The translations under genes were made by a program, and so were the position numbers. A stretch of DNA of 64,000 nucleotides, taken from positions 88,725-152,724 of the forward strand of contig CAHJWM010000006.1 in NCBI GenBank assembly GCA_903642325.1, given 5' to 3'. Of this stretch, positions 17,994 through 26,957 are shown one piece after another. This DNA is from Myxococcales bacterium (GTDB lineage: Bacteria > Myxococcota_A > Polyangia > Polyangiales > Polyangiaceae). The notes below the pieces were generated by a model. That model was not told the DNA's origin. It saw only the letters and a program-made list of their open reading frames with translations, and did no database searches. Position 1 is the stretch's first letter. Every line of letters begins with the position of its first letter.

Positions 17994-20900
17994 CTAATAT
18001 GGCGGCGGCGGTGCCGATGCCGTTCTCACATAGCAAGCGGAGACATACCCACAGCGCGCCTTGCGGCAAGCGGGCTCCGCCACAGGCGGCCAGGCGTCGT
18101 GAAAGCGCGCTTCCACGAGCCGCGTACCGAGCTCGAAGAAGTCGAAGGAAGCGGAGGTTTGCCAGTCGGGCTCGTTGTCGTCCGACAGCAAGTGCACGAG
18201 CCCCGTGCGGACGCGGTCCGTGCCGTAGTGGCGCTGCACGGCTTCACGATAGGCAGCTAGTTGAAATGAATACCGGTCTTCATCACCCCCGCGCGAGCGT
18301 TTGTAATCGATGACATCGACGCTCCCGTCCGCGCGCTCGATCACGAGGTCCAGCGTCGCTTTGAGCACGATGGTCGCGGCGCGCAACGCGGGGTCGGCCG
18401 GGCTCTGGCGAGGACGCAACGCGAACAGCTCGAGCTGTCCGGGCGCGACCCGGCGAGCGCGCGAGCGGCGCGCTCGGTCGGCGACCGTGGCTTCGGGCGG
18501 CGTTGGCTCTTGGACGCTCCGGAAGGGGATGCCGAGCGCGAGCTCACGCCGGATGCGCGAGCCGTCATGCGCCACTGAGCGCGCGTAAGCTCCACTCAGA
18601 AAGCGCGCGATGCCGCGCGCGGTACCCGCGCTCGCTTCTGAGCGCGGGTCCAGTCCTTCGCGCGCCAGCGCTTGCAGAATCTCCTCAGCGGCGATGGAGA
18701 CACCCCAACGCTCCGCGGGAAACGCCTCTAGTACTCGGTGCGCGGCGCTGCCCAGGGTCCGCGGATCTTCGCCGCCCACGACCTCGGCCGCCCCTGGCCC
18801 CAAGCGCGGCTCGGCAATTTCATAGAGGTGGCTCAGCTGGAAGCGGCGCGCGCAAATCGCGAAGTCGGAAAGCGCCGTCACCGAAATTGTGCCCAACGTC
18901 ACGCGCGGACGCGTTGGGCGCTCCGGCGGCGGTGAAGGCGCAGCGTCGATCGGCACTGAGCCGAGCGGCTGTTCTTCCAGCAGGTCGCGCGCGGATAAGC
19001 GCTCGACGCCGGCGATCTCCAGCAACTGCCCGCTGACGGCGGCCACGGACTGAGCCAGTGAGCCCGAGCGCAGTTTACCAGCTGGCAAGATGATAGCCAG
19101 GTGATTGCGCGCGCGGGTCAGCGCGACGTACGAGAGCCGCTGTCGCTCGGCAAGCGCGCGCGCCGAAGCATCCTCGCCAGCGCGCCGGGATAGCGGAGTG
19201 GCGAGGGCACCAGCGTCGGTGACGTGGCGAATCACGAGCGACGTGTCCCGCTCGCCGCGCAGCAAAGAAATCGGCGCCGGGCTTGGCCGCTCACAGGAAC
19301 CAGTATCGAGGACGATCGTCGTTGGAAACGCCAGGCCCTTGCTACCGTGGATCGTCAGCAAGCGCACCGCCTCGTCCTCGTCAGAAAAAACCGCGGCCTC
19401 GGCTTCGTCTGTTTCGTTGTCGATTTGGCGCTGCAACCAGCGTGCGAAGCCGTGCGGGCTCCCGCCCTGGCGTGCGGCGATTTCCAGCAGGCGTAGTACG
19501 TTGCCGAAGCGCGTTCGGCCCCTCGGCAGTAGGGAATACAAAGCCTCGAGCTGGAAGCGATCGGCGATCATGGCCAGGGCATCCCGTGCGGAGAGGCGCG
19601 GGGCAACTTGGCCGAGCTCCAGCAGGCGCTCTCGAAGCAACGTGACGGACGCTTGCTGCGCGGCGTCACTCACACGGTTTATGCTCCAATCGCGCGCGGG
19701 GTCGAGGCCGCGGCGCGGGGTGGACAGCTCGGCCAGCGTGCGATCACTCAAGCCGCCGAACGGGCCCCGCGCAACGACGGCAAGCGCATGGCGATCCCCC
19801 GGATCAATCTGTAGCCGCAGGGCGGCAAACATGTCGCGTATCTCCGACGTTGCGTAGAGCGCGCGCCCCGCAACTACGAAGGGAATATTGAGGCGATCCA
19901 ACGCCAGCTCGAGCAGCGGTAAGGTTGCCCTGCGCCGTGCCAGCAGCGCGATGTCGGAAAACCGCGTGCCGGCGCGTGACATCCGAGCGCACAGGCCGGC
20001 GGCCGCGAAGGCGCTGCGCAGCGCGCCTTCGGCGTGGCGCAACATCGCCGAAGCATGGGGGTCCTGCGGCGGCTGCCCGTCGTCCTCGACCAAAATCACT
20101 TTGCCCGGCGGAGCCTGTGAGTGAATGGCGGGCAGCACGAGCTCTTCCGCCGCTGTGTACCGAATTTCGAACGCACGCTCCGGGCGCTCGCAGAAATCCG
20201 CCCTCGCGATCACGTTGACGGCCTGCAAAATCGCGCTCGCGGAGCGGTAGTTCTCGGTCAAGCTATGAAAGTCTGCGACCGGAGCGGCGCTGGTGGAGAC
20301 GCCGCGAAGCTGCAATTTTTCGGCTGCAGCCGCCCCTGCCAGCTCGGCGGCGAGTTGAGCGTAGACCGCGACCTCTGCTCCGCGGAAGGCATAGATCGAC
20401 TGTTTTCGGTCACCGACCACGACCAGCCCGCGCGGGCTAATAGCGGACGGCGGGGGCACGTTCCCCGGCCGGCGCAGAGCGATGGAGCTCGGCGCCTCAC
20501 GCATCAGCAGGAGCAGATCGCGCTGCACCCGGCTCGTGTCTTGAAATTCGTCCACGAGCAACACTTCTGTCTTCTGACTCGCGATGCGGGCAAGCTCTGG
20601 GTGGTCGCGAAGCCCGTCGCGAGCCAAACGCAAGACATCCCCGAAGCCGAGTGTGCCGTCATTTCGGCGCCTCTGCGATAGCTCGCGCTGGATTGCCGCA
20701 AGCAGGGCGTGAGCGCCGCGCGCGTCGGCATCGAGCTGTTCGGCCCGCTCGGCATGCTCGACCAATGCCTGCCAACGCTCGCTCTTCGTGCCGCCCGACA
20801 GGCGGTCCTGAAAAGCCATGAACGCATCGAAAAAAGGCAACGCCTTCAGCTGATTGGATGCACGCACCTCGGAAAGCTCCTGCACCGCGCGGCGCAAAGC

Positions 20901-21650
20901 CGCGAAATCCAGGCTTTGCAAGGCGCTCAAGGCGGCCCGCGCGGGGACGCTCAGGGGCGATGGGGCCGCAAGCCCGATGCTCTCACATACCTTACGCAAC
21001 TCTTCCAGCTGGTGCGCGGCGTCCGCCACGTGATCGCCTGTGCTCAACGCCTCGGCGGCCAGGCCCTCTTCGTCTAAGCGCCCGAGCAGGACGGTGATCT
21101 CGTTGCGGGCACGCTCGAGGCCGTAGCAGGCGTCGAGCAGGCGCGTGGCCGCGGTCGCCAAGGGCCCCGCCAAGGCTTCGTCCAAGACATCATCGATCGT
21201 CCGCTCGGCATCGCTGAATGCTTGGTCTTCGTCAAGAATGGTGAAGGTCGGGGACAGTCCAAGCTCGAGCGCATGCCGCCGCAGGATACTAGCGGCGAGC
21301 CCGTGCAAGGTATCGATGACCGCGCCCGGCAGCTCGTCGAGCACCGCGCGCGCGCGCGCATTGAGCTCTTTTTCGGCAATTCCTTGGGCCGCCGCCAGCG
21401 CTGCCAAGGAATCATCCCCACATGTGCCTGGCTGGCACAGCATGCGCAGGCGAGCTTCGAGCCGCTCACGGATCTCGGCGGCCGCGGCGCGGGAGAAGGT
21501 GGTGGCTACGATACGATCACTCGGTACCTGCTTGCCGCCCGTGGTTAAGCCCAGCGCAAATGCCAGATAGATGCTGGTTAAAAGCTGGGTCTTGCCCGTG
21601 CCTGCGCTGGCGGCAATCACCGCATTTCGCTCTAAGCCCGGTAGCGTCAC
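17994..21650 (-). CDS. addA: AddA/RecB-like helicase-nuclease
   Basis: An approximately 1218-residue UvrD-superfamily helicase. Walker A is AASAGTGKT at the N-terminus, Walker B is LLVDEFQDTS, followed by GDRKQSIYAFRGA, TIHGSKGLAFPTT and the motif VI VALTRAR. The C-terminus carries a PD-(D/E)XK nuclease with VDVIDYKRS and QLAAYREAV. This is the architecture of AddA/RecB, which resects double-strand breaks for RecA loading. I place the start at the GTG at 21650: it overlaps the stop of the upstream addB-like gene as GTGA and has GAGGCGAG before it. A non-conserved 13-codon extension to 21689 is possible. Cysteines near the C-terminus (CRKARCGYVSAC) are unusual for AddA. Confidence 0.88.
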   Translation of the reverse strand: MTLPGLERNAVIAASAGTGKTQLLTSIYLAFALGLTTGGKQVPSDRIVATTFSRAAAAEIRERLEARLRMLCQPGTCGDDSLAALAAAQGIAEKELNARARAVLDELPGAVIDTLHGLAASILRRHALELGLSPTFTILDEDQAFSDAERTIDDVLDEALAGPLATAATRLLDACYGLERARNEITVLLGRLDEEGLAAEALSTGDHVADAAHQLEELRKVCESIGLAAPSPLSVPARAALSALQSLDFAALRRAVQELSEVRASNQLKALPFFDAFMAFQDRLSGGTKSERWQALVEHAERAEQLDADARGAHALLAAIQRELSQRRRNDGTLGFGDVLRLARDGLRDHPELARIASQKTEVLLVDEFQDTSRVQRDLLLLMREAPSSIALRRPGNVPPPSAISPRGLVVVGDRKQSIYAFRGAEVAVYAQLAAELAGAAAAEKLQLRGVSTSAAPVADFHSLTENYRSASAILQAVNVIARADFCERPERAFEIRYTAAEELVLPAIHSQAPPGKVILVEDDGQPPQDPHASAMLRHAEGALRSAFAAAGLCARMSRAGTRFSDIALLARRRATLPLLELALDRLNIPFVVAGRALYATSEIRDMFAALRLQIDPGDRHALAVVARGPFGGLSDRTLAELSTPRRGLDPARDWSINRVSDAAQQASVTLLRERLLELGQVAPRLSARDALAMIADRFQLEALYSLLPRGRTRFGNVLRLLEIAARQGGSPHGFARWLQRQIDNETDEAEAAVFSDEDEAVRLLTIHGSKGLAFPTTIVLDTGSCERPSPAPISLLRGERDTSLVIRHVTDAGALATPLSRRAGEDASARALAERQRLSYVALTRARNHLAIILPAGKLRSGSLAQSVAAVSGQLLEIAGVERLSARDLLEEQPLGSVPIDAAPSPPPERPTRPRVTLGTISVTALSDFAICARRFQLSHLYEIAEPRLGPGAAEVVGGEDPRTLGSAAHRVLEAFPAERWGVSIAAEEILQALAREGLDPRSEASAGTARGIARFLSGAYARSVAHDGSRIRRELALGIPFRSVQEPTPPEATVADRARRSRARRVAPGQLELFALRPRQSPADPALRAATIVLKATLDLVIERADGSVDVIDYKRSRGGDEDRYSFQLAAYREAVQRHYGTDRVRTGLVHLLSDDNEPDWQTSASFDFFELGTRLVEARFHDAWPPVAEPACRKARCGYVSACYVRTASAPPPPY

Positions 21651-24523
21651 TCGCTCGCCTCGTGAGGCGCAGAAAGCGGGCGACGGCAAATGTCGCGCGC
21701 GTCACAGCGCGTGCAAGAGCTCGGAATGGCCGGCCGCGCAGGTACTCGCCCCGCACGCAAACTGGCAATCAGCGCCTCGGCACGCACGAGCTTATCGGCG
21801 ATCGCCGGCGCGCCAGGCTCGCTCTCTTCGAGCGCCGCTCGCCACTCAGGCTTGCGCCGCTGCAGGCTCAGATAGCCCGAGCTGACCCGGGTCGCACCGT
21901 AGTGCTCAGCGACCTTTTCAGCGTATAGCCAAGGCTGAAATAATTGCTCGCCATGATCACCGCCGAGCCGCACCGTGCCGGTCTTGTAATCGATCACGCG
22001 GACCACGCTGCCGTCGCTGTTGCGGTCGATGCGATCGATGCGACCGGAGACGAAGTAGTCACCAATGGCGAGAGCCGGCCACTCTTCTTGATTGCCGAAG
22101 GCGCGCTCGGCTTCGGCGAACCACGTGCCTTCGGCGTCTGCGAACGACCAACGGAGCAGGGCGGCGACGTCCTCCAGCGCCGAAGTCAGGGCGGCGCCGC
22201 GCAATTTGTTGCTGGTCTGTGCGCGCAAATAAGCTTCCGCGCGTGACAGCGCCAAGCGCTCCAGCTCGGCCCGCCCCTGCGCTGCAAAGTGCTCGCGTGT
22301 CCCCGACAGGGCGATGGCCAATGCCTCGTGAATCAACATGCCGCGCTCACGCGCGCTCAGGCCATCGCCCACCGCATCGTCGCGCACGGCGCGTAGCACC
22401 ACGCCGGAGAAGCCTAAAAACGCGCAGCGTGCGTAGCGTTCCAGCTGGGTGAGGGCCAGGGGCCTCTCGGCGTCCCCACCAACCCAATGCTCGAGCGTGC
22501 CCGCCGCGCCGTTCTCGAAGCTCAGCGCCTGATCGGGATCGGCGTAAAAGTCTTGACGGCGTCGCTCGACCGCGGCGCGTGCCTGTACCTCCGCGCTTGC
22601 CGTAGGCAGCGGCACCACCCGCCGAGCATTTCGGTCCAGCGGCGACGGCGGTTCGACGCGTATCGTCTGCGCATTCAAATTCGTGACTAGACGGCTGGCC
22701 CCGCTACCGCCCTTGGCGTCCCGCGCAGCCCAGGTGACCACGGCCTGCTGGGCTCGAGACATCGCCCCAGCAAGCGCGAGCCTGATGAACGATGCGCGCT
22801 CGGCCGCGCTCGCGGGTCGATGCCGCACGGGCAGCTGGTCGATTAAATCCGCATCGAGCACGCCATCGGCGCTCGAGCCTTGCCAATCGAGAGTGGAGGA
22901 TGCCGCGCGGCAAACGACCAGCAAGTCCAAATCCAATCCAGCGACCTCGGCCGCGCGAGCAACGCGCAACGTGCCGGCACGGAGCGCGCCCTGGCTGGGC
23001 CCGACCGCCGCTAGAGCGGCCGCGAGCTCTTGGGCGAATTCCGGTAGCTCGATGGGTTCGTCCGCAAGCTCGAGGAGCTCGGCCGCGGCCACGACGCGCT
23101 CCAGCGCGAGATCGATGGCGCGGCCGGCGCGGGCGTTTTGCCCAAGCGCGGCCAGCGGCGCCTGATCGGCGCCTTCGGCGTAGCGAATGGCTTGCGTCAA
23201 GCCTCGGCGCGACGCGGACAACAGACCCAGCTCGGCGAACAGCTCACGCCACAGATCGCGGAACACCCGACGCGTGCTCGCGGTGCGCAGCCGAGCAAAG
23301 CGGGTGAAGAGGCCAGACAACACCCGTTCGGCGGCGTCCAGCGCTTCGCGCCCTCGATCGTCGGTGGCGCCCAGACGCCGGCGATGAGCGTGGACGGCGG
23401 CGATCAGCTCCCCGCCGCGATCGACCCGCACCGGCAAGCGCTGAATGATATCGATGAAGCGCACGTGCTTTTGCTCACCCAAAAAAACGCTGAGCTCGAG
23501 GTCAGGGGTGCGCAGCACATCCACGAGCGCATCTCGCGGCACCGGGCCCTGGGCGAGGCGGAGCAACTCCAGAGCGGCATGTGCTTCCGGGGCAGCGTGC
23601 GCGGGCCGGCTCCACGCTTCGCTGAACGGTAGACGAGCGGCGGTCAGCTCCGCGCGCAACGGCTCGAGAAACGCTTCGGCTGCCTCCACCGGCACGATCG
23701 CGATGCGGTCGAGTGCGGCGCCCCGCGCCACGGCGTCCAGGACGGAGCGAGCCACGGCGCGCGCTTCACTTGCTTCATGTGCCGCTTGAATGACGACCGG
23801 CGCGCTTCCCGGCCGGACGTCGGCAAACTCCAGCTCCGGATGCTGGCTTTCGTTGGCCCAGCGCTGTTCGAGCCGGGCGGCGCAGGCCGCCACTGCCTCG
23901 CGTAAGCCTGGCCCCACGTCTTCGCGCACGCTCGGCAGCTCGATCACGACTCCGCCGCCAGACTCGGCGTAGAGCTTGCGGTGTAGTGCCTCCAGCAAGC
24001 AAATGTCCCCATTTTCCCAGTGCGAGAGGCCGCGGACGCGAGCCGTGCGCACGCCATCGAGCTGACGCAGACTGACGCTAGACAGCGCGCCGGACGCCAG
24101 ACTCGTGTTTTCTCTTTCGTCCCGCAGCCCAAGCTCGCTCAGCCTGCGACTAGTCCGGGTGAGCGCGTCCGCCAAAAGGGCGCTGCGCGAGCTCGCCACC
24201 CGCACCAAGTCTGCGGAACGAGTGCCCGCTCGGCGAAGCTGCCCTAGCGCTTCATCGACGGCTAGACCTAGGGCGGCTGGTTGACCACGGAGCGAGCGGC
24301 GTGTGAGCAAGCGCGTGGCCTCGCGCGTGGCTTCTCGCTGCGTCGGCAGTGCCGCCTCCAGCACGCAGGTCGAAAGCTCGCGCAGCGTCAGTACGGTGGC
24401 GCCGCGCGCGGCTTCATGCTCGGCTTGGCGCTCGCTCGTCACCAGCACGAGCTCGGACGCGTTCCGTTCCGGGGTCACCTGCAGCGAGTACTTTCGCGAC
24501 TCGAGTCCGTCAAGGCGCGCCAC
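21647..24523 (-). CDS. addB: AddB-like nuclease with Fe-S cluster motif
   Basis: An approximately 958-residue partner of the downstream addA-like gene. The C-terminal ~280 residues are a PD-(D/E)XK nuclease (VIDYKTGTVRLGG ... FQPWLYAEKV) framed by four cysteines: one in ERYARCAFLGF and three in CTRCDARDIC. That is the iron-sulfur staple of AddB and Cas4 nucleases. The N-terminal part is helicase-like without a recognisable Walker A, which many AddB proteins also lack. The start is uncertain: GTG at 24523 avoids overlapping the preceding gene, whereas a TTG at 24607 would overlap it by 62 bp. Divergence is high, so the symbol is by architecture and gene order. Confidence 0.8.
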   Translation of the reverse strand: MARLDGLESRKYSLQVTPERNASELVLVTSERQAEHEAARGATVLTLRELSTCVLEAALPTQREATREATRLLTRRSLRGQPAALGLAVDEALGQLRRAGTRSADLVRVASSRSALLADALTRTSRRLSELGLRDERENTSLASGALSSVSLRQLDGVRTARVRGLSHWENGDICLLEALHRKLYAESGGGVVIELPSVREDVGPGLREAVAACAARLEQRWANESQHPELEFADVRPGSAPVVIQAAHEASEARAVARSVLDAVARGAALDRIAIVPVEAAEAFLEPLRAELTAARLPFSEAWSRPAHAAPEAHAALELLRLAQGPVPRDALVDVLRTPDLELSVFLGEQKHVRFIDIIQRLPVRVDRGGELIAAVHAHRRRLGATDDRGREALDAAERVLSGLFTRFARLRTASTRRVFRDLWRELFAELGLLSASRRGLTQAIRYAEGADQAPLAALGQNARAGRAIDLALERVVAAAELLELADEPIELPEFAQELAAALAAVGPSQGALRAGTLRVARAAEVAGLDLDLLVVCRAASSTLDWQGSSADGVLDADLIDQLPVRHRPASAAERASFIRLALAGAMSRAQQAVVTWAARDAKGGSGASRLVTNLNAQTIRVEPPSPLDRNARRVVPLPTASAEVQARAAVERRRQDFYADPDQALSFENGAAGTLEHWVGGDAERPLALTQLERYARCAFLGFSGVVLRAVRDDAVGDGLSARERGMLIHEALAIALSGTREHFAAQGRAELERLALSRAEAYLRAQTSNKLRGAALTSALEDVAALLRWSFADAEGTWFAEAERAFGNQEEWPALAIGDYFVSGRIDRIDRNSDGSVVRVIDYKTGTVRLGGDHGEQLFQPWLYAEKVAEHYGATRVSSGYLSLQRRKPEWRAALEESEPGAPAIADKLVRAEALIASLRAGRVPARPAIPSSCTRCDARDICRRPLSAPHEASE

Positions 24524-24545
24524 GCTCAGGCACGGACATTCACCG

Positions 24546-25184
24546 TCAGTGCGGCTTCCGTTTTTCGGATTCGTCGCGAGAGCCTTCCACCGCCTTGGCC
24601 GCGGCAAAGCGAACTTCCGGTACGACGAGCGAATCGGGCACGGGCATGTCCGGCAAAATCAGCAGCTCGAGCACGACTTGCGTCGTCGTGTCGTCGAGTT
24701 TCTTGAGGCGCCAAACCGCGTCCAGCCGTTTCACGTTGCCCTTGATCATGTGGCCTTCGACCACCTCGGTCTCGCCCACCTGTTTGACTGGTTCGAAGCG
24801 CACGATGGCCCAGACCTTGGCCGCGCCTTTCAAGATTGGCACCTGGAGATAGACATCGGTCTTATCGCCAGAGCGGCCCACGATGCGCGACTTCTCGAAG
24901 CGCGACATGAAGCTCGCATAATTTTTATAATCGAGCACCACCGAGCGAACGAGGTCCTCCGGAGCGTCCACATTCACGCGCGCGGCGCCCGCATGGGTGT
25001 CGGACCACGGCGTCTTGACCTCGAAACGTTCGACCTTCCGCCACTTGTCTAGCTCCGGACCGGGCGCGGGGGCGGCCGCCGCGGATACGCTGCTCAATAA
25101 TGTGCAGCCAAGGAGCGTGAGCGCGCCAGCGCGACCCATGCCGCGAAGACAGCCCCGCAGATTGCTGAAATTACAAATCGTCAT
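24546..25184 (-). CDS. exported SRPBCC/START-like lipid-binding-fold protein
   Basis: A 212-residue protein with a signal peptide (hydrophobic stretch AGALTLLGCTLLSSVSAAAA, cleaved near residue 38). The rest follows the START/polyketide-cyclase (SRPBCC) fold: KTPWSDTHAGAARVNVDAPEDLVRSVVLDYKNY, then a VYLQVPILKGAAKVWAIVRF strand pair and a C-terminal helix ending in a basic tail. These proteins bind hydrophobic ligands in a helix-grip cavity; here it would act in the periplasm. It is followed closely by the addB-like gene. The ligand is unknown. Confidence 0.75.
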   Translation of the reverse strand: MTICNFSNLRGCLRGMGRAGALTLLGCTLLSSVSAAAAPAPGPELDKWRKVERFEVKTPWSDTHAGAARVNVDAPEDLVRSVVLDYKNYASFMSRFEKSRIVGRSGDKTDVYLQVPILKGAAKVWAIVRFEPVKQVGETEVVEGHMIKGNVKRLDAVWRLKKLDDTTTQVVLELLILPDMPVPDSLVVPEVRFAAAKAVEGSRDESEKRKPH

Positions 25185-25244
25185 GATGCGCCCTACTTCA
25201 GTCTCTTCTACGCCAAGGTTCGCTTAAGTTCCCCTCTGTCACCC

Positions 25245-25252
25245 AGTATAAT
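25245..25252. promoter_or_regulatory. back-to-back -10 hexamers in the SRPBCC leader region
   Basis: The sequence AGTATAAT gives a -10 match on both strands: TATACT on the minus strand, 61-66 bp upstream of the SRPBCC gene, and a perfect TATAAT on the plus strand with TTAAGT 17 bp before it. The minus-strand element would serve the SRPBCC gene. The plus-strand element would read antisense into the bactofilin gene. There is no experimental support. Confidence 0.3.
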
Positions 25253-25345
25253 CCGAGTAACCTTAAAAGAATGCGAGTTTTGCCCAATTTCTTCGGGAGC
25301 GTGCAAACGCATTGTATCGAATTGCCATTCCTGCTCGTGGCACGC

Positions 25346-25717
25346 TCATTCGAGCTGGCTGGGCTCGCCTGGCGTGAGCGGCGCCATCGTGCACGTCCCC
25401 GAGAACTGGACGCCCTTGTCCATGAAGATCTCCGGCGAGTGCAGCGTGCCGGAAACACGCGCCGGCACATACAGCTCGATGGCCCGCGCCGCGCGCACGT
25501 TGCCGTGCACCGTGCCGCCCTTGATGATTACGGTCGCTACCTCGATCTCCGCATCGACCTCAGCGCCATCGCCGATCACCAGCGTATCGCCACTGGAAAT
25601 TTCGCCGCGGAAGCTCCCGTCGATCCGCACGCGCCCTTCGAACTGGAGCTTGCCTTCGAAATGGGTGCCGCGGCCGAGCAGGGCAGTAATTTCAGTCGCA
25701 GGGAGCGAGACGGACAT
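25346..25717 (-). CDS. bactofilin
   Basis: A 123-residue cytoskeletal protein. A short N-terminal segment (MSVSLPATEITALLGRGTHFEG) precedes the right-handed beta-helix core with regular hydrophobic/Gly repeats (GKLQFEGRVRIDGSFRGEI, TLVIGDGAEVDAEIEVATVI, GTVHGNVRAARAIEL). Bactofilins polymerise without nucleotide and organise cell-shape and polarity functions; myxobacteria carry several. The start at 25717 is preferred over an ATG three codons upstream because AGGA sits 8 nt before it. It is divergent from the outer-membrane gene at 25771 with only 53 bp between them. Confidence 0.93.
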   Translation of the reverse strand: MSVSLPATEITALLGRGTHFEGKLQFEGRVRIDGSFRGEISSGDTLVIGDGAEVDAEIEVATVIIKGGTVHGNVRAARAIELYVPARVSGTLHSPEIFMDKGVQFSGTCTMAPLTPGEPSQLE

Positions 25718-25770
25718 CACCGGCATCCTAGCCAAGAAATAGGGACGAGAGTAATATCCCAGCACTTCGC

Positions 25771-26955
25771 TTGGCCCCACGGACGCATTTCCGGCACTGG
25801 CGAGCGGCGCCTCTGTGCGCTGCTCTCGTCGCGTCGAGCCTGAGCGCCGGTCCGGCCCACGCTCAGGAGGCACGCGCCGCTGGCGCCCCACCCGCCAGAA
25901 GGGTCGATAAGCCGGCACCGCTCAATCGCACGGTGCAGCCCGGCGTGGAGCCGACCACACTGCCCTGGCATGACACATACCTATACTGGGACAACGCCGT
26001 CAGCACCAACACCGTCGGCTTGGGCCAGGCCTACCAAAGTCGAGACCCAGTCTACGAAATCACGTTTGGGCTCCGGCCTCGGTACTACTTCATCGATGAC
26101 CCGGTGAAATCGATCAGTGTGCGCGCCGACCTCGGCATTGCGACGGAGCGCACGAACAGCGATACCACGACCCAACGGGGGGAATGGTCCGCGACTGACT
26201 TCGAGCTCTACGGTGCGTTCAGTTACAAGCTGCGCGAGAGCTCCGATGACCTCACTGAGCTGTCGCTACGGCTACCGCGGCTGACGTTACCGACATCGAC
26301 CATCAGCTACGACAGTGGCAAGTTGCTTGGCCTCGGCGTGCGCGTTGGGCTGCGTGAGGACGTAGCGCTCGAGGGTAGGGACGCTAAATTTTTTCCTAAC
26401 CTGGAGCTCGTAGCCAAGTTGGAATACGGCTACCAGTTCACGCGCGCGGACACGCCCACTAACTCGGGCCTGGAGCGCATTCGCTTGGACACAGACGGAC
26501 GTTCCACCGTTTCCGACCAATTGAGCGGCGCGACCTTCGCTCGACAGTCCGCGGTATTCGGCGGTGCGGCGTTGCTTCACGTTTACCGTGACGTGTTGTG
26601 GAGCAGCTCGCTCGAAGTGCGTCCGGCATGGAAGTACCCGGTCGATCACGACGTCCAGGTGTGCGGTGTGATTCTCACCGGCTGCAGCCAGGCGAGCGGC
26701 ATCTCGGATCCGCAGACGCGCTCGGTGCTGACGCTGTTCACGACTGAATTTCTGGTTTCGTTATCGAACACGCTGGGGCTCTCGCTGGGCTATTCCAACT
26801 TGACGGCACAACTTGGCCCCGACGGTCGCCGGCGCAGCGTGTTCTACAGCCCGGACGCCCGCTTCTACGCGACGCTCAGCGTGGGTCTCGACCACTTGTA
26901 CGCCAATTTTTCCCACCGTGGGCAACAGACCGCGAGCGCGGCGCATATTCGCTGA
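25771..26955 (+). CDS. exported outer-membrane beta-barrel-like protein
   Basis: A 394-residue protein with an N-terminal signal peptide (APLCAALVASSLSAGPAHAQ, cleavage after AHAQ near residue 32). The mature part has many amphipathic beta-strands rich in aromatic residues and ends with FYATLSVGLDHLYANFSH, as in outer-membrane barrels. I do not recognise a family. The start is a TTG; no ATG or GTG in frame keeps the signal peptide, so this is the best choice despite a weak Shine-Dalgarno. The LptD-like gene begins 2 bp after its stop, suggesting one transcript and perhaps a joint envelope function. Confidence 0.75.
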   Translation: MAPRTHFRHWRAAPLCAALVASSLSAGPAHAQEARAAGAPPARRVDKPAPLNRTVQPGVEPTTLPWHDTYLYWDNAVSTNTVGLGQAYQSRDPVYEITFGLRPRYYFIDDPVKSISVRADLGIATERTNSDTTTQRGEWSATDFELYGAFSYKLRESSDDLTELSLRLPRLTLPTSTISYDSGKLLGLGVRVGLREDVALEGRDAKFFPNLELVAKLEYGYQFTRADTPTNSGLERIRLDTDGRSTVSDQLSGATFARQSAVFGGAALLHVYRDVLWSSSLEVRPAWKYPVDHDVQVCGVILTGCSQASGISDPQTRSVLTLFTTEFLVSLSNTLGLSLGYSNLTAQLGPDGRRRSVFYSPDARFYATLSVGLDHLYANFSHRGQQTASAAHIR

Positions 26956-26957
26956 TC

